A stretch of DNA of 64,000 bases from Fusarium oxysporum f. sp. lycopersici 4287 (lineage: Eukaryota; Ascomycota; Sordariomycetes; Hypocreales; Nectriaceae). Positions 49,604 through 59,939 of this stretch are shown piece by piece. A program made the position numbers and the translations under genes. The notes under the pieces were generated by a model. That model was not told the origin of the DNA, did no database searches, and worked only from the letters and a program-made list of their open reading frames with translations. The stretch is from contig NC_030987.1 in the NCBI RefSeq assembly GCF_000149955.1, forward strand, positions 962,003-1,026,002. The letters run 5' to 3'. Position 1 is the first letter of the stretch; the number at the start of each line of letters is the position of its first letter.

Positions 49604-50577
49604 ATGAGTAGCCCACGCCGCAGAATCGAGACTGATGTGAGTTCTACCGTCTTCCGAGACTGTGACGGAACTGTGACTAACTCTAATCGTCAACAAGGTC
49701 ATGAAGTGCGTTGTCGTCTCTGCCCTCTCGCTTGTTGTATTGCTAACATGATGACAGGATGTATGGGACTCAATATAAGCTACCGTTTCTATGATGACAC
49801 TGACACCAATAGGCTTATGAGTGACTACGAAGTTACACTTGTCAATGACAACAGTAAGACTTGACTTTAATACCAACGTCGACTTTGCTAACATGAAATA
49901 GTGTAAGCTTCCAATTCCACTTTCACCGACTCCGACCTATTTCCTGACCGATCCTCTTAGGCAAGAGTTCTTTGTTCGCTTCAAAGGACCAGCTGAGAGT
50001 ATGTTTACCGAAGCGCATCGTCCGAATAAGAACTGACATTACGAAGCTCCATTTGAGGGCGGAATGTGGAAGGTTCATGTCGAGCTTCCCGACACCTACC
50101 CTTACAAGTCCCCTAGCATTGGCTTTGTCAACCGCATCTTCCACCCCAATATCGACGAGCTGTACGAAACCTATACCTCCGTCTGATTTGAACTATGGCT
50201 AATGGTTCAGGTCCGGGTCGGTCTGTCTCGATGTTATTAACCAGACTTGGTCGCCCATGTTTGATATGATCAACATTTTCGAGGTTTTCCTTCCTCAACT
50301 CCTGCGATACCCCAACCCTACCGACCCCCTCAACGGTGAGGCGGCGGCCTTATTGATCAGAGAACCAAAGAGCTATGATGCCAAGGTCAAAGGTGTGTGT
50401 GCATGGACCCTTGAAACAGACATGATACTCATGAAAGCAGAATATGTCCAGAAATATGCTTCCAAAGATGCAGCAGACGAAGCCGGAGCCGAAAGCGAAG
50501 ACGATGACGAACTCTCCTCAGTTGCCAGTTTCGGGGACGACGATGACGAGCCTGCGGGACAGATGGATGATGTATAA
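49604..50577 (+). CDS. UBC8: E2 ubiquitin-conjugating enzyme Ubc8 (UBE2H type)
   Basis: Eight exons for a 184-residue protein: 49604-49636, 49698-49705 (8 nt), 49813-49853, 49902 (1 nt), 49961-49998, 50047-50161, 50211-50392 and 50441-50577. The total of 555 nt is an exact multiple of three. The E2 fold reads without a gap: '[14 protein letters not shown]', '[13 protein letters not shown]', '[13 protein letters not shown]', '[16 protein letters not shown]', 'NRIFHPNID'. Catalytic Cys84 is in '[15 protein letters not shown]'. The C-terminal tail is acidic. Ubc8 is the E2 of the GID/CTLH ligase that degrades gluconeogenic enzymes in yeast. Met28 (ATG) is built from three exons. The exon 5/6 intron ends in AAG. 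Confidence 0.9.
49698..49705 (+). other. UBC8: 8-nt microexon of UBC8
   Basis: GTCATGAA encodes Val-Met-Lys (the last base of Lys comes from the next exon). It sits between AACAAG and GTGCGT splice sites. It supplies the conserved 'ETD-VMK-LMSD' of Ubc8 proteins. Confidence 0.75.
49902..49902 (+). other. UBC8: candidate single-nucleotide exon (T) of UBC8
   Basis: The upstream intron 49854-49901 begins GTAAGA and ends CTAACATGAAATAG. The downstream intron 49903-49960 begins GTAAGC, has CTGAC near its end and finishes CTCTTAG. The one base between them completes Met28 (A+T+G) and keeps the frame; skipping it would break the E2 domain. Confidence 0.7.
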
Positions 50578-50991
50578 GCCCTTCTACAAGCGCATTAACT
50601 TGGGCGAGCGTTTCGATTCACATATGGCGTCATGGGACCGAGGCACGGATTTAGGGCTATCATTGGACGGAGTTGCAGTAACCTCGCGCAGGCTTGGACT
50701 CGGATCGAATTTGTTTCTTGGCATTAGTTTGGCATGTTGCATACAAAGCTTCGCTTGTGCTCATCGGAGGGCGGTCGAACGGAATAGCCGCAACTGGATG
50801 TCATGATTGCTGGTGATAGGCCTGGCCGTCAGGACCTCGAAGGCAGTTTGGACATGATGGTTGGCCTTTCGTTCTCTGCCAACGATGCACAGCAGAGGGA
50901 CAAGACTTTGAATATTAAATCAATAAATTGGGCTGAGCCCGGGTATCATATCTATAATTATTCTAAAGAACCAGTGCCTATAGTGAAATGC
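50578..50991. other. convergent 3' intergenic region UBC8/SAF4
   Basis: Tail-to-tail spacer with the two 3' UTRs. Open frames here are out of frame with both genes and show no motifs. Confidence 0.5.
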
Positions 50992-52032
50992 TTAATCGGA
51001 GTCGTAGTCAACCAGGCCTGCTGGCGAAGCAGGCGCCTGCGCCTTGGATGGTGGCTCCAAATTCCGTGACTCTACTTCTTGTGGTGATCTCTTCCGCTTC
51101 ACACCTGGCAGTCTGGCCGGTCCTTTCGTCTCATGTCGTTTGTCGATCAGGAAAGGATCCTTGGAGGCCCTAGTGTTGCCCATAAGTTCCGACACCAACG
51201 CATCTTTACGTTTCGAAGCCTCCTTGTCAGCCTTCAGCTTGCCTCCACCTTTCGGGTCCAATGGTTTCTTCTTGCTCCCTTCGGTTTGAAATAAGGGCTT
51301 CGACAATGCTCGATCTCTGCCATCATCAACCACAGGTCCAAAGTCGACAAGAGCCGCACGGCGAGCATCTTCCTCTGTTCCAGGAACAATATCTATGCCA
51401 AGACTCATGCGATCTTGAAGATCCCCTGTAGCCGCAGCATCGCGCTCCCGCTCTTTGCGCCCTGCCCTGAATGCCTTCCGTAGCTTCTGATTCTGCGTAT
51501 ACGGATCATCCCAATGTTTCGCAGATGCCTCAAGAAGATCGTCTATCCGTAGTGTCGCGCGTTTGAGCTGCTCCCTATCCTCAATAGTCTTTTCCAAACT
51601 CGAAAATGCATTCTTTCTCAACGCCTCCCTCTCCTGATCCGTCATGATAACCGCATCCCCTTCGCGCTGCACATCCTCCCCCGTATCCCTCTTCGCACCG
51701 CCCTCCGTGACAACATACGCCGTATTCTTCGGATCCGTGCGAATCTCAATCTCGCCTCCGCAATCCGCATGACGAAACTTGAAACTCCAAATCGGCGTTG
51801 AGAAATAACTCCCCACGCGGCGCTTTGCGGCGTTGAAGCGAACGCCTTGGCCGATTATTGTGGGCTTGGGACAGCTGTTGCACCAGACGGCGAAGGGAAG
51901 CTCGAAGCGGACGGTGAGGGAGCCGGGCTTTGAGGCGCGTGCGCCGAGCGGGTGTTTATTGTGAAGACGGTTGCCGGATGTGGTGCCTTCTACTTCGGGC
52001 GGGACGTAGCGGCCCATGTTGAAGCCCTGCAT
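50992..52032 (-). CDS. SAF4: splicing factor of the CWC16/Yju2 family (Saf4/CCDC130 type)
   Basis: A single exon of 346 residues, close to the family size. It begins 'MQGFNMGRYVPPEVEG', the N-terminus typical of the CCDC130/Saf4 branch rather than Yju2. The CWC16 domain follows with its zinc-binding Cys pairs: 'PFAVWCNSCPKPTIIGQGVRF' and 'HADCGGEIEIRTDPKN'. The remainder is charged, coiled-coil and Lys-rich, ending '…GLVDYDSD'. Yju2-like proteins join the spliceosome around catalytic activation. In S. pombe, Saf4 is a separate, non-essential paralogue (family knowledge). A sequence-wide check for a second CWC16 gene outside this window would settle the paralogue call. Confidence 0.88.
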   Translation of the reverse strand: MQGFNMGRYVPPEVEGTTSGNRLHNKHPLGARASKPGSLTVRFELPFAVWCNSCPKPTIIGQGVRFNAAKRRVGSYFSTPIWSFKFRHADCGGEIEIRTDPKNTAYVVTEGGAKRDTGEDVQREGDAVIMTDQEREALRKNAFSSLEKTIEDREQLKRATLRIDDLLEASAKHWDDPYTQNQKLRKAFRAGRKERERDAAATGDLQDRMSLGIDIVPGTEEDARRAALVDFGPVVDDGRDRALSKPLFQTEGSKKKPLDPKGGGKLKADKEASKRKDALVSELMGNTRASKDPFLIDKRHETKGPARLPGVKRKRSPQEVESRNLEPPSKAQAPASPAGLVDYDSD

Positions 52033-52620
52033 CTTTGTGGTGGTTTTGAGGCTCGTGGCCTTTGGTAGGTGGAGGGAGGAAGATTTGGTGTTGAGAGAGA
52101 TGGATGGTGGATGGAGGGGTGATGTTATAGTGGTAGGTACGTCACCTTTCAGTGGGGGTTGTGTCTTGGTGTAAGTCGACTACCGTCACGTATCACTTGT
52201 CTGTGTCAAAAGTCTAACTTGGATGGAAATGAAAAGAAAGAGAGTCTAATAGAGAGGATGCGGAAAGGCTGTGCTCAAATAAAGAAGAATTTTTTGAAGT
52301 CTTGAGCATGGCTCAAGTGTTGCCTAAAGTGTAATATAAGTGTGAATCTTGATAGAAATCAATGATACAATCTTCAAATACATACAGTATCCTGTAGAAT
52401 GCCACAAGAATACGGTTGCGGATTTGACACCCGAAGAACGTCAGGTTCGGCCTACTATTAGAATGCAATCATGACAAACTCTTCATATTGTAGCATGGTC
52501 CTATTAACCATACGGGGTCACCTGCTCGCCAGTTCAGTTTTACAATGGAGCGGGTCAAGATACCTAATTAAGCTTCCTAGCCTTTCCTTCTCTTGTATTG
52601 TATATAGACTAGGCTCGTAG
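52033..52620. promoter_or_regulatory. SAF4 upstream region and sirtuin 3' flank
   Basis: These 588 bp lie between two minus-strand genes. AT-rich in the middle (52250-52400). No ORF is supported. Confidence 0.45.
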
Positions 52621-53703
52621 CTAAGATCTTTCCTTCTTGTCTGTCTCAAGCTTGCCAATAACAGGCTCCAAGAGCAGAGGCAGATACTCTGCAGCATCCT
52701 TGCCAAATGCAAAATCACCAGGCTTGACCTTGTACATCTCTTCCTCATTCTCAGCCTCAGGGTTAATAACCGCAATACGTGCGCCTTTACGTTTGGCTTT
52801 ATCGATATAGCCTGCAGCAGGGTAGACTTGGGCCGAAGTACCAATAACAAGCATCAAATCCTGTATATAATTAGTCAACTTTCTAAAAAACTGCTCAACG
52901 TGGGTTTCAACTCACTACTTTGTCCTCGAGAAGCCAGTTTGTGATACCCATCATCATAACTTCGTCCAGATTCTCACCAAACCACACAACACCCGGTCTT
53001 TGAAAGCCTATCTTGCACTGAGGGCATTTCGGAATGTCATCTGGTGAGATTGGGTCCAGAGGAAGCGAGGCGTCAAGGAGGGGAAATGGTTTGCCTGGTT
53101 CTACATCAACTGAAGCTGGTGCCAGGGCAGGACAGAATGGATCATCATAGTTGCCTCGCTGGATCCAATCGCAGTTGGTGCACTTGATGTCGAAGAGGGA
53201 ACCATGCAAGGTACGCAGTTGATCCTGTGGATGACCCGCCTGTTGAGAGAGATCTGAGGTTGTTAGTTACTATGATACAACACAGAAGGGAAATCCATAC
53301 TGTCGACATTTTGTGTCAGACACAAAAAGTCCTTGTTCTTCTCAGCCAGCGCCGCAAGAGCATAATGCGCTGGATTCGGCTCCGCGCGCAAGCACATATG
53401 ACGTCTATAATTGTAGAACAACCACACAAGACCCGGATCATTCTTGAAAGCACTCAAAGTAGCTAAAGACGTAGCATCATGATTTCGCCAAAGACCGCCA
53501 GCGCCTCGGAAAGTAGGTAGGCCAGATGATGCTGAGAGACCAGCTCCACAGAGCGCGAGGATGCGCTTGCTTGAGCGGAGGGCTTCGTGAAAGGCGCCTA
53601 CGTCGTTATGAGGAGCCATTGCTGTGAAGAAGCGAAGATTCGAAGTTGCTGTTTTTGAAGAGAATATAGAAGAGAGACGTGGTGTTGGTCTGAGAAGTCT
53701 CAT
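52621..53703 (-). CDS. class III sirtuin, SIRT5-like protein deacylase
   Basis: Three exons on the minus strand (53703-53301, 53253-52919, 52860-52621) give 325 residues. The N-terminus (MRLLRPTPRLSSIFSSKTA…) looks mitochondrial. NAD-binding GAG is at about 53-55 in 'CGAGLSASSGLPTFRG'. The QNVD motif is at 131-134, the catalytic His at about 151 in 'TLHGSLFD', and the zinc ligands are in 'IKCTNCD' and 'PKCPQC'. The SIRT5 signature Tyr-x-x-Arg is present at 97 and 100 ('FYNYRRHM'), which in SIRT5 binds the acid group of succyl-, malonyl- or glutaryl-lysine. A NAD-dependent desuccinylase is therefore more likely than a deacetylase (inference). The first ATG in frame was chosen; upstream codons lack one. 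Confidence 0.9.
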
Positions 53704-54794
53704 GATATGGTGGTTGTGGATAAGCTTAAATGTTGGAGGGGAGTGAATATGGCTGCAAGGATTATCTGTAGGTTGCTTCTCCAATGTGAGGTTGCGTCAC
53801 TCGCCGGGAGATATGATTGGATCGTGGAGTAGGCAACGAAGATAAATTCTGCCTGTGGCTCAACCTTGTTCGAAGATATATTATTGCGATAAAATATTGA
53901 ACGGTTGTTGATGTTGCCTGTCATGAGACGTGCTGATTGGCTCCGTTGACTTTAGGTTGCTATACATTGCATGCACATGTTTCAACCAAGATACACTACA
54001 ATTGATTCCGTACCCGAGGTTTGAACAAGGATAGTTGATATATAAATGGCATATCCGTTTGTTCCATGTAATTAAATCCTTGGTGTGTAGTGATCGATTC
54101 AATCATATGTTGCTAGTTCGTCTACTTCTACTTATACACAGACCGGCCGAGGTGAGTCCATGCGAAGATCACACAAGAGTTGAGGCGAACACTAGATAAC
54201 ACTATGAGCTTGATAATTCTTGATTATATGTATACTTCAATCCCAAAATGGTTATTACCCTTTTTCAACTCACTCCTGATCTCCCTTCGCGTCTGTCTTT
54301 AGCATAGCCTGTATCTGGAGGAGGCTCAAGGACAGGCAAAGGACCGAGGACCAACTTGAGGCTCTTGCTCAGGCCCGAACCTCTGTGTAGCCTGTCAAAG
54401 CCATCCCAAAATGGAATAGAACTATCAAGACATGCATGGAGAGAGAATGAGTCTATGCAGGTGATATCACCTCATGCATCCAAATCGCCCAGGGAGGCCA
54501 CTCAGCCCACTCCTCAGCACCACCATTACCAAGATGTATCTGGCGGATAAATATGTACCGAGCTAGGTTCTAATGTAGGTGTCAAGTGCATTGTTGTGAT
54601 CATTGTATGGCCTGGCTGCAGACTGCTTCGCCAGGAGGCAATAACGCCTCAGAAACCTGGTAGGGAGACATTACATCGGACATGGTCGATCAATTATAAA
54701 TACTCGGCCAAATGTCTCGCTCGAGAGAATAATCCCCATCTTTTGTAATTCATAACTTCCAAATCTTATTTCACAGTGACCCTCAGAATCAAAT
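53704..54794. promoter_or_regulatory. divergent promoter region
   Basis: These 1.1 kb lie between the sirtuin (-) and the repeat-protein gene (+). A TATA-like TATAAAT occurs near 54695, 100 bp before the latter's ATG. No coding region is supported. Confidence 0.45.
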
Positions 54795-55552
54795 ATGCCC
54801 GAGTCCAACGTCAGTTTGGTTGGTAATAACTACTTTCTTTGCGGTCCCTATGGACGCAACCTAAGGTAAGAAACTCCCTACTGAGCAAAAGACTCGTTTT
54901 TCTGATGCTGGCCCGGTCAAGTGGTGCTTCGGACAGGGAGTTCGCCAAAGCGTTCCAACACCCTCCAGGAGTCCATCATGCTTTTGTGGCAATTGGTGAA
55001 GACGACTGCTACTTCACCAAATACTGCAACGAGAGAACCGAACGATTCACATGGTGTAAGAAATATCTGTTGCTAAACTTCCCATCAGCTAACTTACAAC
55101 TCACAGCCTGGTCTCTTTCCAGCTACGGTGGCCTCGACAAAGCACTCGACTCTCTCGATGGCGACACCCCCGAGTTTGTGTCCCTCGGGAGTGATGGTTA
55201 CTACTTTATGCGCACCAGAAGCGGCCGCATCTTCTGGAATCTCCCAGATGCAGCCGATGAGTTTGTCGAAAATGCAGACCCAGACAACAATGGCGTCAAG
55301 TATGTCTGGCTAGGAACCGAAGGCTCATACGTGGCCCAGAAGGAATCTGGACATAGCCAATGGAACCTCCGTGGTAACTACGGGAGTCTGGAACAGTCCA
55401 TCAGGACCATGCCTAGGATCCGGACCCTGGGTTTGAACCTTGAGAATGATCGGTCGTACTTTGTGGTGTTTGATGATGGCTCGGTTATGTGCAATCCTGT
55501 CGGTACGAACTTGACTAAGGATGCATTCAGAGCATGGGCTCGACGTGCATAA
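54795..55552 (+). CDS. unrecognised protein with four beta-rich repeats
   Basis: Three exons (54795-54865, 54922-55055, 55107-55552) give 216 residues; both introns keep the frame. There is no signal peptide and no membrane segment. Four units of about 40 residues share the pattern [aromatic]-V-x-L/I-G-x-D/E-x-x-Y-[FV]-x(5-9)-G-x-x-x-W-x-L. They are seen at 'FVAIGEDDCYFTKY', 'FVSLGSDGYYFMRTRSGRIFW', 'YVWLGTEGSYVAQKESGHSQW' and 'LENDRSYFVVFDDGSV'. Two are followed by YGGL/YGSL. A small propeller or beta-barrel fold is a reasonable guess. I do not recognise a function. The first intron ends in AAG. A Clr5-domain gene follows on the same strand 570 bp downstream. Confidence 0.75.
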
Positions 55553-56120
55553 GTTGAGTAGAAGATAGCAACCTTGCCCTTTGAAATTTGGGTAGATGTT
55601 TTGGAATCTTATGTGTAAGCCACAGGCCAGTTTTCGAGGCCTGAAGTTAGTCCAAGTCTGTAAGAGCCAATGGAGAATAGCCTGAACTTGCCCTTTATTC
55701 CGTACCTGATACACTGTTGTGACTATTTTCCTAAATGAAAATATCCAAGATTCTTCATCTGCAACTGTAGTTGCTTAGACTAGTCAAGGTGTGGTAGACT
55801 GGAGCCGTCTGCCCGAGCCTTATTGCCTTTTACACCAATCAGGGGCATGCACTACGAGCCAATCCTTCAGTAAATAGCTTCATGCAGACATGGAATCCAG
55901 TCTCACATGCATTAGACGCTATTGGTCAATGAGAATGCAGAGACCTTTTGTACAGCTGTAAGTCCTACGCCTCCCGCGCGTGTGCCGCACCGACTCATTT
56001 TCAGCCTCATCACCTGGAACAAAGAGGGGTGAAACTTCCATGCAGGGACTTTCTGTACATTAAACAAGGCAAACATACCGGTTTACTACTCTCAGCACAG
56101 TTCTGCCTTTACACGTTGTC
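55553..56120. promoter_or_regulatory. spacer upstream of the Clr5-domain gene
   Basis: 3' flank of the repeat-protein gene and presumed promoter of the next. The open frame 55948-56196 overlaps the start of the Clr5 gene in another frame and is not coding. Confidence 0.45.
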
Positions 56121-57586
56121 ATGGAAGCCCCTCGTACTACCCGTGGCCGCTTGGGGGTCCCGTCAGCTAAGGATTGGGATCATTATCGTGAGGTGATAAC
56201 TGAGTTATATATCAAACGGAACATGTCGTTATCAAGACTCATGTCACATATGCGTCTGGAGTATGGCTTCCGAGCTACGTGAGTATGGACACTGTAAGTA
56301 GATGATCGCCTCTAATGATAGTACATAGTGAGAAGATGTATAAGCTACGATTCACTGAGTGGAACCTCAAGAAAAACATGACAAGGGGTCGCAGTGCAGC
56401 ATGTATACTCGACCCTGAGGCCAACCTAACGAATCTCGACAAGCTCAAAGAATACTATCGTAGACAACCGGAGAACAAGCGTCGAGAACTTCTAGAAACT
56501 CTTCTGCAACCACTGATGGGCGAGACACCAATCAACAGTACTGCCCCACCAGTGTCACTTACACCACCAGCCGATCTCCTTACCCAAGAATATCGCTTCC
56601 ATCTCCTCAACACCTACGTTAGAGGGTCATCAGAGGTTAATAGGTGGCCTAGGGACGCTAAGAGCGGCTTCAAGAACGAGGACAACGTTCCAGCTTGGTG
56701 TAGTTCCGTCATGTCAGCATCCCTCGCTTTAAGGGAAGAAAAGGAGGGCGAAGCAACTAGATTCCTACAGCACTTCATCAAGCAGTCCCACCAACAGCTC
56801 CTGCGCCAAGACCCATTGATATTCACCTTCGTATACACCTCAGTACTCTTCTTCGCCACTAGTCGACCAGGTGTGGCTCGATGGCTTTTAAATTCTCTAA
56901 ACGATGTCTCAGAGAGTCTTCCCTGGGCTGGATCTTCACACCCACTTCGACTGTTACTCCAAGTCATGCTGCAGCTTGGGCCAACGGGTATCGTGACTCA
57001 TGCCAAGTCGACCATTCTTGCATACATCAACATGATCTACGAAGCTCTTGGCAAGGTCTATCCAATCATACAAGACATGATGTCTGACACTATCTGGCGA
57101 CTTCTACGCTACAAGCTCATGAGTCCCGAGGAGGTCGCTACTTTGGGTCGTGGACTTGTGTTGGCTGCTGAGTTACAGAACCAACATCGATGTAAGGATC
57201 ATATCAACCTTAAGATGCAACTGGCAGATGCATATCTGGAATCGGGCAAGTATATTGAAGCACGTAGAACGGCAGAAGAGATCAAAGATGTCGAGTACAA
57301 GAGCGAGAGGATGATGCCATCGTTGTATATGCTGTTATCAAGGATTGATGAAGCGGAAAGGGGGGCAGAGGGTACTATTGAGTCAGCACTGAGATCTGTG
57401 GTGATGAGTATGGAAGTCTTTGGAAAATGGTCTGACTGGACTGTGAACTCGTTGGATTTCTACTACAAAGTTCTCAAGCGTGCTGGGAGGGTTGATGAGG
57501 CAATGAGAGTGGTTCAAGACCGTGACTTGGCAATTGAGAAGTTATGTGACAAGTTGGAAGATTCTGGCATCACAGTCTCGGACTGA
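56121..57586 (+). CDS. Clr5-domain protein with helical (TPR-like) C-terminus
   Basis: Two exons (56121-56278, 56329-57586) give 471 residues. The N-terminal Clr5 domain (about residues 15-70) crosses the intron: 'AKDWDHYREVITELYIKRNM', 'LSRLMSHMRLEYGFRAT|EKMYKLRFTEWNLKKN'. The middle region is alpha-helical. The last 150 residues carry TPR-like helices ('LKMQLADAYLESGKYIEARRTAEEI', 'DFYYKVLKRAGRVDEAMRVVQ'). Clr5 proteins form a large, rapidly evolving family in filamentous fungi, named after an S. pombe silencing factor. The domain is thought to bind DNA, but most members have no known role. The short first exon is needed to complete the domain. There is no linked partner gene. Confidence 0.85.
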
Positions 57587-58417
57587 AAGACTTGAGAGTT
57601 TGATGGATACCAACCGACCCCATGCTATCGTAAGTTGGAGGCCATTAATAGAACATTGATATGAAAAGGCAGAGCCACTGCAAGTTCTATCTTCGGACGA
57701 GAATAACTTGAAGTCCATAGACCAATAAAGACCTCGGTGTCTTATACCGGCCTTATCTATGCTATATTTGACAACGAGCAAAACCGTTCCCAACGATAGA
57801 CGGATAGCTTGGTGCCGAATAGAATGATAGAAGAGCGATGTGTGTCATAGACTAGACAAACGGGTCGATGTTAGTGGTTTCAGTTTCAGTCTATTCTAAA
57901 GTTATCTCAACTGAAGCACATTTAAGTCAGACACTTTGAGCAAACCAACAAAACTCCTGAGAGCGTATAAGCGACCAACAAGGGGGCATTCGCTTCTATT
58001 TTATCGCATTTAAGCATGGCCTGCTAGATAGTCGAAGCGAGAATCCCTCAACCCAAAGCAGAAACACCCGAACATGGGATTACGGATGGAAATGAGCCCA
58101 CCCACTCCAAAACCAGACATTAAAGCGCGATTCCAGTAAAACCAGGCCTACAATTCGTTGTTGATCCCTAATTCCCGGCATCTCAGGGCCGAGTCGGCCG
58201 CTGTTTCGCTTGGCGATGGGACCGTGCTGGTGATTAACGCCGGGAATAGGTCACTAGCCTTGTAGGGCCAGAGCCTGCGCTTTAAAAGGGTTGTCTTACC
58301 CCTATGAACAGAAAAGAAAAGAAGAGAAGTGAGGGAGAATAGAGTATTCATTCGTTAATCACAGTCACTCGTTGAGACTTAACTACCCGATAATTTAATC
58401 CTATACACTCGTTAATC
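57587..58417. promoter_or_regulatory. upstream region of the GPI-protein gene
   Basis: 3' flank of the Clr5 gene, then the promoter of the cell-wall protein gene. Open frames on the minus strand (57542-57793, 58148-58351) lack motifs. Confidence 0.45.
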
Positions 58418-59125
58418 ATGGCCACCAAGTTCCTCACCGCGGCTCTTATCGCCGCTGTCCCAGCCCTGGCCAGGACCGATCTTGCAGGATGCACCAGCTA
58501 CGACACGGTTCTCAGCAACGCCAATGGAATGTACGCGTCTCGAATTTGGTACGTCCCTGACACGGGCGAGCTGTGCGACTTTCTCGACTGCGGCGGTGGC
58601 CGAGCCCCCCCTAAGACAACTGTTCCCGGATGCCCTGGCTACGTCGGCACCGCGACTTATTCTCCTCTCTTCATCAACCCCAAGACTCTCGGCGGTGCTG
58701 TTCCTGAAGAGACTGGTGATTCCCCCACGAGCACTGAGGAGGATGTGAGCGAGTCTGCTACTATTACTGCGGCGCCTACTACCGAGACTGAGGAGAGTGC
58801 TTTAACCACTGAGGCCGAGACCGAGACCGAGACTGAGACTAAGAGCAAGGATGATGAGAAGACTTCTACCGATAAGGCCAATGACACAAAGACCATCACC
58901 ACTCTTGCTACTCATGCAACCCCCTCTGCTTCTTCCGGGGCCGGAGCCGTGGCCGGTTCCGCCTCCGGATCCGATTCCCACTCCGCTTCGCACTCTGACT
59001 CCAGCTCCGAGACCGACGCCGCTGCTACCCCGGCCTCTACCGTTTCCACCGCCGGTGCCGTCATGCCCACAGCCGGAGCCTTCCTCGCTCTTGCCGGCGC
59101 CGTCATGTACGCCGGAATGCTTTAG
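58418..59125 (+). CDS. secreted GPI-anchored Ser/Thr-rich cell-wall protein
   Basis: A single exon of 235 residues. There is a signal peptide of about 18 residues ending ALA. The globular domain (about 19-95) has four Cys: 'DLAGCTSYDTVLSNANGMYA', 'TGELCDFLDCGGGRAPPKT' and 'VPGCPGYVG'. It is followed by a Glu/Thr then Ser/Ala/Gly-rich stalk containing a (TE)n tract. The hydrophobic tail 'AGAFLALAGAVMYAGML' follows small residues, as expected for GPI attachment. Similar fungal proteins are sometimes labelled siderophore-biosynthesis proteins in databases. I see no enzyme motif to support that. The domain is probably a wall or surface protein of unknown function. Codon use in the stalk is strongly repetitive (GAG/ACT). 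Confidence 0.85.
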   Translation: MATKFLTAALIAAVPALARTDLAGCTSYDTVLSNANGMYASRIWYVPDTGELCDFLDCGGGRAPPKTTVPGCPGYVGTATYSPLFINPKTLGGAVPEETGDSPTSTEEDVSESATITAAPTTETEESALTTEAETETETETKSKDDEKTSTDKANDTKTITTLATHATPSASSGAGAVAGSASGSDSHSASHSDSSSETDAAATPASTVSTAGAVMPTAGAFLALAGAVMYAGML

Positions 59126-59939
59126 ATATGATAGACTTGGTCTTGTAGAAAATATAGTACATCTCGGATATGCTTGCCTATTTATACATCCTCCCTCGGC
59201 CGCCTTTACCCATCTATAACCTATTCCGCCTGCCCTCAAATTCCGCCGACCTCCCGTGACGGGCGTAGTCACCCTCCCCCCGCCTCCGCCGTAGATCCCG
59301 GGGTTCCACCACGACGAGCAATAGGGCGTTGAAGCTGATAGGTCCACCAACCAATGCGCGGTGTAAAATGACAAGATTTAGTATTCAATGGGCGTCTTAG
59401 CCTTACGTGAACATGTAGATACAGATACGTTCGATCTGTGCCTTGCTTTACGGGATGCATATAAGATGTCAGCAAAACATGGCACGGAGCCATGATTTCA
59501 TAGTAGTTCGTAGTTTGTTCGTCCCCAAGCATCGAAACTTGATCAGCAAGAACTTGACTTTTGTCTGTTTTACCCCAGATTCTTTGTTGTCCCTCCACAA
59601 GCCTTGAATCTTATCTACCCGTTACCACATGACCCTTTCTTGGACCAACCTTTTCCTCTACGAGTCAAACATCGTTGACTAAACTCACGATCACACGCCC
59701 TGATTTCCCCGCCAAGGAAGCCGCCGCTAGCCGTACACCCTTTGTGCTCACGACTACATCATTGTCACGATCCTTACCCATTGGGTAACACGAAAGTCCT
59801 GTTTGCTTTCGATTCAAGCTGTGTGACCACCTCCTGTATCCCACCGACTCAATCCAAGCCCTCGGGAACCCTCACCAAACACCAAACACCAAACTTTCGA
59901 AACTTGAAGACAATATCATTAACTCGTATATTCATCAAT
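59126..59939. promoter_or_regulatory. spacer and leader of the GNAT gene
   Basis: 3' flank of the GPI-protein gene, then CA-rich leader sequence. The frame upstream of 59940 is open to 59742 but has no ATG, so it is taken as leader. Confidence 0.45.

Noticed and set aside
58802..59374. Gly-rich minus-strand ORF opposite the GPI-anchored protein
   Set aside because: It is a mirror of the repetitive Ser/Ala-rich stalk codons on the plus strand.
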